40,014 bases of DNA, from the NCBI RefSeq assembly GCF_014873855.1, contig NZ_JADBEL010000031.1, positions 1-40,014 of the forward strand, given 5' to 3'. Below are positions 9,410 to 19,080 of the stretch, in pieces. The position numbers and the translations under genes were made by a program. The notes beneath the pieces were generated by a model. The model was not told where the DNA came from, did not search any database, and was given only the letters and a program-made list of their open reading frames with translations. The DNA is from Sporosarcina limicola (lineage in GTDB: Bacteria > Bacillota > Bacilli > Bacillales_A > Planococcaceae). Each line of letters opens with the position of its first letter. Positions within the stretch are counted from its first letter, which is position 1.

Positions 9410-10468
9410 ATGTCGAAGGCTTATGAAAACGCGGGTGTAAATATCGAAGCTGGTTACGAGTCAGTTGAACGGATGAAATCACATGTTGCACGGACGGCAC
9501 GAAAAGGTGTTGTGGGCACATTTGGCGGTTTTGGCGGTATGTTCGATCTTTCCGCGCTGAACTATAAGGAACCTGTTCTCATTTCAGGCACGGATGGTGT
9601 CGGAACGAAGTTGAAATTGGCTTTTATGGCAGATAAGCATGACACAATCGGAATTGACTGTGTCGCGATGTGTGTGAATGACATCGTTGCACAAGGTGCA
9701 GAACCACTCTATTTCCTCGATTATATTGCACTTGGGAAAGCAGTTCCTGAAAAAGTTGAAGCAATCGTAAAAGGAATTGCGGACGGTTGTGTCCAATCAG
9801 GCGCTGCACTTATTGGCGGCGAAACGGCAGAAATGCCAGGACTTTATGAAATCGATGAGTATGACCTTGCAGGCTTTGCGGTTGGCGCATGTGAAAAAAG
9901 TAAAATCGTGACGGGTGAAAAAGTTACAGAGGGCGATGTTCTTGTTGGGATTGCTTCTAGTGGAATTCATTCCAACGGCTACTCACTTGTACGTAAGATT
10001 GTTATTGAAGACCAAGGTTGCAAAATTGATAGTCTGATTGCAGGCTATGAAGACCTTGGAACTGTTGGTGATGCGCTACTTGAACCAACAAAAATCTACG
10101 CGAAACCGGTTCTTCAAATGCATGCTGAACTTGATATTCACTCGATGGGTCATATTACAGGCGGCGGCTTCTTTGAAAACTTGCCACGCATGCTGGTAGA
10201 TGGGTTCGGAGCAGAAATTAACCTCGGTTCATGGCCGGTACTTCCTGTTTTCAAAATGCTGAAAGAAAAAGGCGCCTTATTGGATAAAGACCTTTACAGC
10301 GTATTCAATATGGGGATTGGCTTTGTCGTAGCACTTCCAGCTGCTGAAGCGGCTCGTGCTATCCAAATTGCAATTGAACACGGTGAAGATGCATTCGAGA
10401 TTGGCCGCATAGTTTCTGGTGAAGGTGTTACATTCACGGGCGACCATGACGGGAGTCTAGTGGAATGA
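9410..10468 (+). CDS. purM: phosphoribosylformylglycinamidine cyclo-ligase PurM
   Basis: PurM closes the imidazole ring, turning FGAM into AIR with ATP. The 352-residue protein carries the family motifs [69 protein letters not shown] and [14 protein letters not shown] lies before the ATG. It ends in the four-base overlap ATGA with purN. No conserved residue appears lost, so the damage seen in PurQ and PurL does not extend to this related enzyme. Confidence 0.97.
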   Translation: MSKAYENAGVNIEAGYESVERMKSHVARTARKGVVGTFGGFGGMFDLSALNYKEPVLISGTDGVGTKLKLAFMADKHDTIGIDCVAMCVNDIVAQGAEPLYFLDYIALGKAVPEKVEAIVKGIADGCVQSGAALIGGETAEMPGLYEIDEYDLAGFAVGACEKSKIVTGEKVTEGDVLVGIASSGIHSNGYSLVRKIVIEDQGCKIDSLIAGYEDLGTVGDALLEPTKIYAKPVLQMHAELDIHSMGHITGGGFFENLPRMLVDGFGAEINLGSWPVLPVFKMLKEKGALLDKDLYSVFNMGIGFVVALPAAEAARAIQIAIEHGEDAFEIGRIVSGEGVTFTGDHDGSLVE

Positions 10469-11037
10469 CCCGAAAAGTTAAAATTGCCGTTTTCGCATCT
10501 GGAAGCGGTAGTAATTTCGGAGCAATCGAAGAGGCATGCAGAAACGGTGCGCTACATGCTGAAATCGTTGTTATGGTGACGAATAAGCCTGACGCGTACG
10601 TCGTTGAACGAGCAAAAAAAGCGGGTATTCAAGTCGCTGCATTCTGTCCGAAAGATTTTAGCACGAAGGACGCGTATGAGGAAGCAATCCTTGGCACACT
10701 TCGTGAAGTCGATGTGGAATGGCTTATTCTTGCGGGGTATATGCGTCTCATTGGGCAGCACCTTCTTTCGGCATATCCTTCACGCATCGTCAATATCCAC
10801 CCATCACTCCTTCCTTCATTTCCGGGAAAAGATGCGATTGGACAAGCGATTGAACAGGGTGTGAAAATAACCGGCGTCACCGTCCACCTTGTTGATGAAG
10901 GAATGGATACCGGACCGATTCTTGCACAACGCGCTGTTGCAGTTATCGATGGAGATGTAGATAAAACGGCTGAAGCCATTCATGCGGTTGAACATGAGCT
11001 ATATAAAGAGACATTGATCGAACTTTTTAGCCGGTAA
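10465..11037 (+). CDS. purN: phosphoribosylglycinamide formyltransferase PurN
   Basis: PurN transfers a formyl group from 10-formyl-tetrahydrofolate to GAR. The 190-residue protein shows FASGSGSNF near the N-terminus, AGYMRLIG, the catalytic [12 protein letters not shown] (Asn and His), and [10 protein letters not shown] with the catalytic Asp. Length and motif order are normal. It is coupled to purM by a four-base overlap. A small hairpin (AGCCGG / CCGGTT, then TTTTAT) overlaps its stop codon and could slightly reduce readthrough into purH. Confidence 0.96.
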   Translation: MTRKVKIAVFASGSGSNFGAIEEACRNGALHAEIVVMVTNKPDAYVVERAKKAGIQVAAFCPKDFSTKDAYEEAILGTLREVDVEWLILAGYMRLIGQHLLSAYPSRIVNIHPSLLPSFPGKDAIGQAIEQGVKITGVTVHLVDEGMDTGPILAQRAVAVIDGDVDKTAEAIHAVEHELYKETLIELFSR

Positions 11038-11095
11038 ATATGCCGGTTTTTATTCTATAAAAGTATGTGAAGTTAGAAATTGGAGGGTTTTATTC

Positions 11096-12631
11096 GTGAA
11101 GAAACGTGCTTTGTTAAGTGTATCGGACAAAAGCGGGCTATTGGAATTTGCGCAAGCGTTAGAAGGTCTTGGCTTTGAATTATTATCTACCGGTGGAACG
11201 ATGAAACATTTGAAAGATAACGGTGTTGCGGTAACGGCTGTTGATGAAGTAACAGGCTTTCCTGAAATTATGGAAGGTCGTGTGAAAACGCTCAACCCAA
11301 TGATCCACGGAGGATTGCTTGCGAAACAAGACGACCTAGCACATCAAGCGCAAATGAAAGAGCATGGTATCCAGCCAATCGATATCGTTTGTGTTAATCT
11401 GTATCCGTTCAAAGAAACGATTTCAAAACCGGATGTATCAGTTGACGATGCAATTGAAAACATTGATATAGGCGGACCTGCAATGCTTCGTGCATCTGCG
11501 AAAAACCATGCATATGTCACAGTTATTGTCGATGCAGCGGATTACGAGAATGTTCTTTCTGAATTAACAGCAGATGGAAAAACGACACTAGAAACACGTC
11601 GCAAACTTGCAGCTAAGGTGTTCCGTCATACAGCAGCTTATGATGCGCTGATTGCAGGTTTCATAACAGACCTTACAGGCGAAGAATTCCCTGAACAAGT
11701 AACCTATACATACGAATTGAAACAACAGCTCCGTTACGGAGAAAACCCGCATCAAAAAGCAGCGTTCTACAGCCGTCCACTTGGCTCGGACTTCTCGATT
11801 GCATACGCAAATCAGCTGCATGGCAAAGAACTTTCATACAACAATATCCAAGATGCGAATGCAGCGATTCAAATCGTTAAAGAGTTCGACAAAGCGGCAG
11901 CTGTTGCAGTGAAACATATGAACCCATGTGGTGTCGGAACAGGTACAACGATTTTCGATGCATTTACAAAAGCTTATGAAGCGGATTCCATGTCTATCTT
12001 TGGCGGCATCGTTGCATTGAATCGTGAAGTGGACGCTGCTACTGCTGAGAAGTTAGCGGGAATCTTCCTTGAAATCATTATCGCACCTTCATTTTCGGAT
12101 GAAGCACTTGAAGTCTTGACACGGAAGAAAGATATCCGTTTACTGACAATTTTGTTTGATCAAAATAATAAAGACAAATGGAATACAGTCTCCGTTGAAG
12201 GCGGACTGCTCATGCAAGAACCTGATGCATACGGATTTGCGGATGCGGATATTCGAGTCGCAACAGATCGCGAACCAACAGAAGTAGAATGGGAAGCGAT
12301 GAAACTCGGTTGGGCTGTTGTCAAACATGTGAAATCGAATGCAATCGTTGTTACAGATGACCATATGACACTTGGTGTCGGTGCAGGGCAGATGAACCGT
12401 GTGGGAGCAGCGAATATCGCGCTAACACAAGCGGGGGAACGTGCTAAAGGTGCAGCACTTGCGTCGGACGCATTCTTCCCGATGGATGATACTGTCGAGG
12501 CGGCAGCGAAAGCGGGCATTACAGCAATCATTCAACCGGGTGGCTCAAAGAAAGATGCAGATTCGATTAAGAAAGCGAATGAATACGGCATCGCCATGGT
12601 ATTCACAGGCGTCCGTCACTTCAAACATTGA
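11096..12631 (+). CDS. purH: bifunctional AICAR formyltransferase / IMP cyclohydrolase PurH
   Basis: PurH carries out the last two steps to IMP. In the 511-residue protein, residues 1 to about 190 form the cyclohydrolase domain ([51 protein letters not shown]) and the rest the AICAR formyltransferase domain ([49 protein letters not shown]). The start is GTG with GGAGGG eight bases upstream. One signature position differs: [10 protein letters not shown] for KTLHPxIHGG (Asn67). A 58-base gap separates it from purN, the longest in the operon after purB-purS. Confidence 0.96.
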   Translation: MKKRALLSVSDKSGLLEFAQALEGLGFELLSTGGTMKHLKDNGVAVTAVDEVTGFPEIMEGRVKTLNPMIHGGLLAKQDDLAHQAQMKEHGIQPIDIVCVNLYPFKETISKPDVSVDDAIENIDIGGPAMLRASAKNHAYVTVIVDAADYENVLSELTADGKTTLETRRKLAAKVFRHTAAYDALIAGFITDLTGEEFPEQVTYTYELKQQLRYGENPHQKAAFYSRPLGSDFSIAYANQLHGKELSYNNIQDANAAIQIVKEFDKAAAVAVKHMNPCGVGTGTTIFDAFTKAYEADSMSIFGGIVALNREVDAATAEKLAGIFLEIIIAPSFSDEALEVLTRKKDIRLLTILFDQNNKDKWNTVSVEGGLLMQEPDAYGFADADIRVATDREPTEVEWEAMKLGWAVVKHVKSNAIVVTDDHMTLGVGAGQMNRVGAANIALTQAGERAKGAALASDAFFPMDDTVEAAAKAGITAIIQPGGSKKDADSIKKANEYGIAMVFTGVRHFKH

Positions 12632-12644
12632 GGAGGGAAATGCA

Positions 12645-13904
12645 TTGAAAGTACTCGTTATCGGGAGTGGCGGTCGTGAACATGCAATCGCAAAGCAATT
12701 TAACGACTCCCCTACAGTGACTAAAGTATTTGTTGCTCCAGGAAATGATGGCATGAAAAGTGATTGCGAATGCGTACAAATTGACTCGATGGATTTCGTA
12801 GCACTTGCATCATTCGCCAAAGAAAATAATGTGGATTTGACATTTGTCGGTCCTGAGCAACCGCTTGCCGAAGGAATTGTCGATTATTTCAATGAATGTG
12901 GATTGATGATTTTTGGCCCAACGAAAGCGGCAGCACAAATTGAGGGAAGTAAATCTTTCGCAAAAGAGCTTATGGTGAAATACGTGATTCCAACAGCTAG
13001 TTATGGTACGTTTACAGATGCTAAGAAAGCGAAAGAATATATACGTGAACAAGGGGCTCCAATCGTCGTCAAGGCGGATGGTCTTGCAGCGGGGAAAGGC
13101 GTTATCGTAGCGATGACGTTGGATGAAGCGCTGGATGCGGTTGATGATATGATTGGCAATCAAAAATTTGGTGAGTCATCATCTCGCGTCGTTATTGAGG
13201 AGTTCCTAGAAGGCGAAGAGTTTTCATATATGTCGTTCGTCCATGACGGGCAGATTTACCCGATGGTTATCGCGCAAGATCATAAGCGTGCATTCGATGG
13301 TGATCTCGGACCGAATACGGGCGGCATGGGTGCGTACTCCCCTGTGCCACAGATTTCGGACGCTATCGTGAAAGAAGCGTTTAACAAAGTCGTTGTTCCG
13401 ACTATAGAAGCAATGGCGATGGAAGGAACACCATTTACAGGTATTCTGTATGCAGGGCTTATCCTGACTGCAGATGGTCCGAAAACAATTGAATTCAACG
13501 CACGTTTTGGCGATCCAGAAACGCAGGTTGTTCTTCCGCGGATGGCTTCTGATTTCGGTGAATTCATGATGGCGCTCATGGAGAGTAGGCCCTATGAGTT
13601 GGAATGGCATGATGAAGCGATGTTAGGTGTTGTCATTGCGGCGGATGAGTATCCGGGGGAAGTTGTGAAAGGTGCTGAACTTCCTGATTTGAATGTTTTA
13701 TCTAAAGCGGGACTCGACGTTTTCCATGCAGGAACAAAATCGAATGGAACCGGCTTTGTCGGCAACGGCGGGCGCGTTATCCTAATTGCTACAAAAGCAG
13801 AATCATTGAAAGAAGCACAGGAAAAGGTCTACAATGGTCTATCCAATCTTCAATGGGACGGCTTCTTTTACCGGAAAGACATCGGTTGGCGTACGTTTGA
13901 TTAA
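12645..13904 (+). CDS. purD: phosphoribosylamine-glycine ligase PurD
   Basis: PurD joins glycine to phosphoribosylamine with ATP, the second step of the pathway. The 419-residue ATP-grasp protein shows VIGSGGREHAIA, VGPEQPLAEG, EGSKSFAKELM, VKADGLAAGKGV, AQDHKRAFDGDLGPNTGGMG and EFNARFGDPETQ. The start is TTG, placed by GAGGAGGG seven bases upstream and by alignment with the family start MxVLVIGSGG; an ATG five bases earlier reads into a stop at once. It is the last gene of the operon, followed within a few bases by a strong terminator. Confidence 0.95.
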   Translation: MKVLVIGSGGREHAIAKQFNDSPTVTKVFVAPGNDGMKSDCECVQIDSMDFVALASFAKENNVDLTFVGPEQPLAEGIVDYFNECGLMIFGPTKAAAQIEGSKSFAKELMVKYVIPTASYGTFTDAKKAKEYIREQGAPIVVKADGLAAGKGVIVAMTLDEALDAVDDMIGNQKFGESSSRVVIEEFLEGEEFSYMSFVHDGQIYPMVIAQDHKRAFDGDLGPNTGGMGAYSPVPQISDAIVKEAFNKVVVPTIEAMAMEGTPFTGILYAGLILTADGPKTIEFNARFGDPETQVVLPRMASDFGEFMMALMESRPYELEWHDEAMLGVVIAADEYPGEVVKGAELPDLNVLSKAGLDVFHAGTKSNGTGFVGNGGRVILIATKAESLKEAQEKVYNGLSNLQWDGFFYRKDIGWRTFD

Positions 13905-13906
13905 AT

Positions 13907-13946
13907 AAAAGGACTGTATTCTCTAAAGAGAATGCAGTCCTTTTTT
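13907..13946 (+). terminator. pur operon terminator
   Basis: A long stem AAAGGACTGTATTCTC / GAGAATGCAGTCCTTT with a TAAA loop and a single mismatch runs into TTTTTT directly after the purD stop codon. Confidence 0.93.
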
Positions 13947-14000
13947 AAGGGAAAGGAAAGTATACGTTTTCCGCCAACATAAACTACGGGATTGCGGCAC

Positions 14001-14185
14001 AAGCGACCAATCCCACATGCGAAGCGACTAATTTTGCGGCGCGAGCGACTAATCCCACATGCGAAGCGACTAATCTTTCGCACAAGCGACCAATATCACA
14101 TGCGAAGCGACTAATCTTGCGGCGCAAGCGACCAATCCCACATAAGAAGCGACTAATCTTGCAGCGTAAGCGACCAATCCCACAG
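14001..14185 (+). repeat. phased AAGCGACYAAT repeat array 2
   Basis: Nine copies of the core start at 14001, 14022, 14043 (variant GAGCGAC), 14064, 14084, 14105, 14126, 14147 and 14168, spaced 20-21 bp, all on the same strand as array 1. The composite unit is about 42 bp: a CCAATCCCACATGCG half and a CTAATCTTGCGGCGC half. The core is shared with the array before yebE but the spacers differ, so the cores are conserved while the spacers are locus-specific. It lies between the pur terminator and yerA. Confidence 0.92.
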
Positions 14186-14312
14186 ATCTTTCGCTTATTT
14201 TGTATTGAATTTTCACTTTATCTATCAGAACTTCTCCATACGTCTACTTTTCTTGTTCACGCTATGCTACGATAATTAGTAGGAAAGTGTGGAAATAGAA
14301 GGAGAGAGTTGC

Positions 14313-16031
14313 ATGTGGGAAAACTATGAAATACAACAGCAGATTGAAATAATAAACGGCAAAAAAGCGCCAGATCTCATTATTATCAATGCCGAATATT
14401 TACACTCTATCTATAAAAAATGGGTAATGGGAAACATTTGGGTGGCAGGTGACCGGATCGTCTATGCCGGAAAGGAAATGCCAGCGATTACGATAGGGGC
14501 CGAAATCGTCGATGCAACAGGGAAGAAAATTGTACCTGGTTACATCGAACCGCATGTCCATCCATTTCAATTGTACAACCCCCAAACGTTTGCGGATTAT
14601 GCAGCGCAGCTTGGGACAACAACATTTATTGCGGATAATCTTATTTTGTTTATGATGCTTAACAATGAACAATCATTTTCCATTCTCGATCAATTGAATG
14701 CGCTGCCATTTTCATTTTACTGGTGGGCACGGTTGGATTCGCAAACAGTTCTACAAAACGAAGCTGATTTGTTTAATCTGGAATCGATTGCGGAGTGGTT
14801 GAAACGTCCGGAAGTACTCGTGGGTGGAGAGCTGACAGGATGGCCACGCCTGTTAGGAGGCGACCCGAATATGCTTGCATCACTCACTGCTGCGAAATTG
14901 GCGGGCAAAAAGATTGAAGGGCATTTTCCGGGTGCTTCTGAACGGACGCTTGCACGGATGCGCCTTCTTGGGACAGATGGGGACCATGAAGCAATGACTA
15001 TCGAAGAGGTCGAGACGCGACTTCTCCATGGCTATGGTGTGACATTGCGCCACTCGTCTATTCGACCGGATTTGCCGCAATTACTGAAAGACCTTATCGA
15101 TAAAGGGCTAGATGTGTTTGATCATCTGATGATGACGACGGATGGTTCCACACCCTCGTTCCATATCGATGGTGTGATGGACAAATGTATCCGTGTAGCG
15201 CTTGATGCAGGAGTGTCTCCGGTCAATGCCTACCAGATGGCGTCGTACAATATTGCTCGCTATTATGATATAACTGATTTACACGGTGTCATTGCAACAG
15301 GCCGTTACGCAACATTTAATTTCCTAGAGGATGAGTACAATCCTGTACCAACGGATGTTTTATCGAAAGGGAAATGGTTGAAACGTGAGGGTGTGTCGAC
15401 AGAACCGTTAGAAAAAATCGATTGGTCCGTAATCGAGGCATTCACTCTTGACTTCGATTTGGATGAATCTGATTTTATATTTAATCATCCAATCGGTATT
15501 GAAATGGTGAACGACGTTATTACAAAACCTTATTCGATTACAGTCGATGTAACCGAAGACAAACTTGCTGATGATCATGATGAAAGCTACCTTATGCTCG
15601 TGGATCGTAATGGCAAATGGCGCGTCAATACGCTAATTAAAGGTTTTGCTACAAGTGTTCAAGGCTTTGCATCGTCTTATTCGAATACTGGAGACATAAT
15701 CCTAATCGGGAAAGACAAGAAAGAAATGCTGAATGCATTCTATGAAATCAAGCGAATCGGCGGTGGAATGGTGCTTATTGAAAATGGTAGTGCCGCAGTG
15801 ACGATCCCCTTACCAATCGCTGGTGGATTATCTATGGAACCAGTTGAAAAGTTGATTGTACAGGAGCTTAACCTGAAAAGTGCGCTTGCGGAACGTGGAT
15901 ACCAACATGGCGATGCAGTGTATACCTTCTTGTTCCTACAATCAACACACTTGCCCTATATACGTATTACACAGTTGGGATTATATGATGTTATGAAAAA
16001 TGAAGTAATTATTCCGGCAGTCGGAAGGTAG
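14313..16031 (+). CDS. yerA: YerA-type adenine deaminase-like amidohydrolase
   Basis: A 572-residue amidohydrolase-superfamily protein related to adenine deaminases; those enzymes turn adenine into hypoxanthine and ammonia. It shows GYIEPHVHPF (the HxH metal motif; classical AdeC has GHVH), YWWARLDSQT, GGELTGWP, EGHFPGASE, DGDHEAM, LRHSSIRPDLP and MTTDGSTPSF, then a C-terminal AdeC-like domain. The ATG at 14313 follows GAAGGAGA; a GTG eight codons earlier has no such site. The purD-yerA-yerB-yerC order is conserved with B. subtilis, which supports the call and a role in purine salvage. The exact substrate cannot be read from sequence. Confidence 0.88.
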   Translation: MWENYEIQQQIEIINGKKAPDLIIINAEYLHSIYKKWVMGNIWVAGDRIVYAGKEMPAITIGAEIVDATGKKIVPGYIEPHVHPFQLYNPQTFADYAAQLGTTTFIADNLILFMMLNNEQSFSILDQLNALPFSFYWWARLDSQTVLQNEADLFNLESIAEWLKRPEVLVGGELTGWPRLLGGDPNMLASLTAAKLAGKKIEGHFPGASERTLARMRLLGTDGDHEAMTIEEVETRLLHGYGVTLRHSSIRPDLPQLLKDLIDKGLDVFDHLMMTTDGSTPSFHIDGVMDKCIRVALDAGVSPVNAYQMASYNIARYYDITDLHGVIATGRYATFNFLEDEYNPVPTDVLSKGKWLKREGVSTEPLEKIDWSVIEAFTLDFDLDESDFIFNHPIGIEMVNDVITKPYSITVDVTEDKLADDHDESYLMLVDRNGKWRVNTLIKGFATSVQGFASSYSNTGDIILIGKDKKEMLNAFYEIKRIGGGMVLIENGSAAVTIPLPIAGGLSMEPVEKLIVQELNLKSALAERGYQHGDAVYTFLFLQSTHLPYIRITQLGLYDVMKNEVIIPAVGR

Positions 16032-16040
16032 GGGGAAGCG

Positions 16041-17099
16041 ATGAAAAGGAAAATGAGAGGATGGTTATTCTTTATGACCATCGTAATATTGCTAGTATCG
16101 GCGTGTTCAAAGAAAGAGAAGGCGGAGGAATCTGTACCTAAGCCGGAAGAAAAAATTGAGGTTATAGCCCTTCCAAAAGTGGAGGAAGTAGCGCTATATA
16201 TGGCGCCGTTCACGGGTATTAGGTCAGAAGTGGAAAATACCCGACGCCCTGTGCTTGCCACGATTAATAACCACCCGCGTGCAAGGCCACAATCAGGTAT
16301 AAGTGATGCGGATATTGTCTATGAACTTGCGGCAGAAGGCTATGTTACAAGGTTTTTGGCTTTATTCCAAAGTGAATTACCTGAAGAAATCGGACCTATT
16401 CGGAGCAGTAGGGATTATTTTGTTCATATCGCAAAGGGACTTGATGCATTCTACGTGGCGCATGGTTATAGCCCGGATGCCAAAGGACTTTTGCAAAATC
16501 GATTTGTCGATAATGTAAACGGCATGCAGTATGATGGCACGCTGTTCAAACGTTCCAAAGACCGGAAAGCTCCACATAATTCCTATATTTCAGGAGAAAA
16601 TGTACTTGCGGCTGCCGAGAAGACGAATTCTTCAATGGAAATGCAAAAGATGCCCTCTTATTCTTTTCATGAATCGATTGAAGATGCTAAAATAGGAGAT
16701 ACGGCATCATCATTAGTTGTTCGCTATGGCTCGGATCCTAACTTTTCCAGTACATATACGTATGATGCGGAAAAAGGGACGTATGAGAGAACAGTGAATA
16801 ACGTTTTGGCGGTCGATAAAATAGATGGAAAAAAGGTTGAACTGTCCAATATACTAGTGTTTGAAACAGCCCATCGAACGATTGACAATGTGGGTAGACA
16901 GGCTGTAGACATCGATTCGGGTGGTAGGGCTTATTTATTCCACGCAGGTATTATGAAAGAAATTGAATGGAAGAATGTTGACGGCATCCTCATGCCGATG
17001 GAAAATGGGATGCCGGCGAAACTCGTTCCCGGGAAAACATGGATCCACGTTGTTGCTACAAAGCCAGGTATGGAAACAACGGCTACCTATACACCTTGA
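16041..17099 (+). CDS. yerB: DUF3048 lipoprotein YerB
   Basis: A 352-residue exported lipoprotein. An N-terminal KRK stretch, a hydrophobic segment and the lipobox LVSAC (Cys22) indicate a type II signal peptide. A charged linker follows, then a DUF3048 domain: TRRPVLATINNHPRARPQSG, DADIVYELAAEGYVTRFLA, IGPIRSSRDYF, and a C-terminal part with HVVATKPG. Function is not established. It follows yerA after nine bases with GGGGG before the ATG, so the two are probably co-transcribed. Confidence 0.9.
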   Translation: MKRKMRGWLFFMTIVILLVSACSKKEKAEESVPKPEEKIEVIALPKVEEVALYMAPFTGIRSEVENTRRPVLATINNHPRARPQSGISDADIVYELAAEGYVTRFLALFQSELPEEIGPIRSSRDYFVHIAKGLDAFYVAHGYSPDAKGLLQNRFVDNVNGMQYDGTLFKRSKDRKAPHNSYISGENVLAAAEKTNSSMEMQKMPSYSFHESIEDAKIGDTASSLVVRYGSDPNFSSTYTYDAEKGTYERTVNNVLAVDKIDGKKVELSNILVFETAHRTIDNVGRQAVDIDSGGRAYLFHAGIMKEIEWKNVDGILMPMENGMPAKLVPGKTWIHVVATKPGMETTATYTP

Positions 17100-17127
17100 G
17101 GAAACCATTCGGAGAGAGGGAAGGCAT

Positions 17128-17436
17128 ATGCAAATCGATAAAATCCGTGGTCATCAGACGGATCAGCTGTTTAAAGCGATACTCGAATTGAAAGACCTCG
17201 ATGAATGTTATCATTTTTTTGATGATCTTTGTACAATTAGTGAAATGCAATCGCTATCCCAAAGACTCGAAGTTGCACAGATGCTGAAATTGAAAAAGAC
17301 CTATGATACAATCCAGAGCGAAACGGGCGCAAGTACAGCAACGATTTCAAGAATACGCCGCTGCGTTGATTATGGTTCGGGTGGATATGACAAGGTATTG
17401 AATCGACTTTACCCCGAGACAGGGGAAGAAAGTTAA
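17128..17436 (+). CDS. yerC: YerC/YecD family TrpR-like DNA-binding protein
   Basis: A 102-residue all-helical protein of the Trp repressor-like YerC family. The helix-turn-helix lies in the second half (ETGASTATISRIRRCVDYG), preceded by EMQSLSQRLEVAQML. The start is the ATG after GGGAAGGCAT. It closes the yerA-yerB-yerC group and has its own terminator. In B. subtilis pcrB-pcrA-ligA follow; here they do not, and a surface-protein region begins instead. Confidence 0.92.
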   Translation: MQIDKIRGHQTDQLFKAILELKDLDECYHFFDDLCTISEMQSLSQRLEVAQMLKLKKTYDTIQSETGASTATISRIRRCVDYGSGGYDKVLNRLYPETGEES

Positions 17437-17463
17437 GGAAAAAAATAAGATTCAACAACTGTG

Positions 17464-17497
17464 AGCTAGACGGAGAAAGATTCTGTCTGGCTTTTTT
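17464..17497 (+). terminator. yerABC terminator
   Basis: The stem AGCTAGACGGA / TCTGTCTGGCT with G-U pairs runs directly into six T, 28 bases after yerC. Confidence 0.85.
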
Positions 17498-17591
17498 GTC
17501 CCGCGGTAACTAAATACAGGACGTCCTGTCACAACGTCTGTACGAATACGTCCTGTGCGAGTTCCCCTGATTGAAGTTACACTTTGTGCAT

Positions 17592-17628
17592 AAAAAAACG
17601 AGCTAATCGTTCAATCCGATTGGCTCGT
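17592..17628 (-). terminator. terminator of the transglutaminase-like gene
   Basis: On the minus strand the stem ACGAGCCAATCG / CGATTAGCTCGT with one G-U pair is followed by seven T, just after the stop codon of the minus-strand gene. Confidence 0.9.
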
Positions 17629-17634
17629 CCATAT

Positions 17635-18786
17635 TCACTTCACACTCAACGTATGCACTTTTTTTGTTTTGGAATCCATGAACTGTACTGAATTTCCAAT
17701 GACGGACACATTAGTAGATGGGATAGTGTTCAAGCTTTGTAGATTGGAGCCATCCAACTTCATCTTATGTAAATGACCACTCATTGAATAGTTGCTGAAG
17801 TAAATCCAGTCGCCAGCAATATCGAAATAAGGAGCTCTTACATTATTGACTTTCTTCTTTGCTTTTCCGTCTTTTGTAATACGGTACAATGTATGCTTGT
17901 CCGAAAGGCTACTATAATAGTAATGGCCTTTCGCTTCTACCAACGAACTGAAATCATTGAAATAGTTATATTTCTTGCTCTTTGCAACTGGGAAGCCAGC
18001 TTCGTTCCATTTATGATCTTTTCGCAGTTGGTCAGAAGAGACAAGGAAGTATTTGTAACTTACGACTCCTTCTACGTTTGGTACAGGGTCATCCCAAGTG
18101 ATATCCATAGAATAATAGTGTCCATTTAGCTTGACTAAATTCCATGCGTGGAGGCCGCCGTTTCCAGATCCTTCTACATAGTAATTCTCAATGCCAAGAC
18201 GATCCATTAGAAGTTGAGCTGCTTTCGTGTATCCTTCACAAACGGCAACCCCTTTAATAAGTGCTCCATAAGCTGTGTAAGAATCAGCAGGAACTGTGTT
18301 ATTTAGGAGATTATCATAGTCGTAGGCTACATTCAATACTATGTAATCATGAATTGCTTTTACTTTGTCAAAATCTGTGGAACCTGATTTGTTAACAATA
18401 GCCAATACTTTGTTCATTTCTTTTGAAAGAGCTGCTGCATTTTTTTGAGCCGAATCGATAGGAATAACATATGAAAACTCGATTTTTCCATCTGACCATG
18501 TTATTGCTGATTGATAGTAAAGAATTTCTGGGTTTTCACGTGCAACTTGTTGAATAAGCTTTCCGACTTCCTTGTACGTAAGTTCTGAAGTGTCGAATTG
18601 ACCCATCTTCTCATTTTTTAATAATGCAGAACGGATCATTTTATAGGAGTTGGGTGCTTCTGAATTTACAGTTGCTGCTTTCGCTATATTATTCGAAAGA
18701 ATTCCTGTAAATGTGTTCATTGGATTGCCCATGGATAATGGAACCACAAGTATGATGATAAATAACAAAATAAAGACTTTTCTCAT
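17635..18786 (-). CDS. secreted transglutaminase-like protein with DUF5050-like C-terminus
   Basis: This 383-residue protein has an N-terminal hydrophobic segment (residues 4-20) followed by a likely signal peptide end near AKAA. Residues about 135-235 form a transglutaminase-like core with a complete Cys-His-Asp triad: AVCEGYTKAA (Cys183), GGLHAWNLVKL (His213) and YSMDITWDDP (Asp228). The last 110 residues hold repeats of the YRITKDGKAKK / LHKMKLDGSNLQ type, resembling the DUF5050 propeller-like region. AGGAGG precedes the ATG. It stands alone on the minus strand. Such proteins may act on wall or surface proteins; whether this one cross-links or hydrolyses is not known. Confidence 0.88.
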   Translation of the reverse strand: MRKVFILLFIIILVVPLSMGNPMNTFTGILSNNIAKAATVNSEAPNSYKMIRSALLKNEKMGQFDTSELTYKEVGKLIQQVARENPEILYYQSAITWSDGKIEFSYVIPIDSAQKNAAALSKEMNKVLAIVNKSGSTDFDKVKAIHDYIVLNVAYDYDNLLNNTVPADSYTAYGALIKGVAVCEGYTKAAQLLMDRLGIENYYVEGSGNGGLHAWNLVKLNGHYYSMDITWDDPVPNVEGVVSYKYFLVSSDQLRKDHKWNEAGFPVAKSKKYNYFNDFSSLVEAKGHYYYSSLSDKHTLYRITKDGKAKKKVNNVRAPYFDIAGDWIYFSNYSMSGHLHKMKLDGSNLQSLNTIPSTNVSVIGNSVQFMDSKTKKVHTLSVK

Positions 18787-19021
18787 TGAAAACCCTCCTA
18801 ATTTTGTGTATGACTATTTTGGTTGGCAATATAAACTATTTCAAGACATTAAACTAAACAAGCGGAACAGGACTTTAGACTATGAAACTTATATAAATTA
18901 AGTATACCATAACGCATATTGAATACAATGGTGTTTTGAAAATCTATTCATAATATTGAATAAAAATAAAGTTTTACATAAGAATACTGTTTTAAAAACA
19001 TTAAATATGTAGCGGGGGATA

Positions 19022-19050
19022 TTGGTAATAGAGTGAGTTGTGCGTATAAT
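19022..19050 (+). promoter_or_regulatory. sigma-A promoter of the histidine kinase remnant and response regulator
   Basis: TTGGTA and TATAAT are separated by 17 bp, 31 bases before the kinase start codon, with GGAGGTG between. It is intact although the kinase gene is broken, so the response regulator may still be transcribed from it. Confidence 0.7.
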
Positions 19051-19080
19051 TAGGTTTAAATGAAGGAGGTGTGGCGAGCG

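Noticed and set aside
13901..14083. Minus-strand frame through repeat array 2 (reading like SRFACGIGR repeats)
   Set aside because: It is produced by the period of the DNA repeat, begins in repeat sequence, lacks a binding site and crosses the pur terminator.
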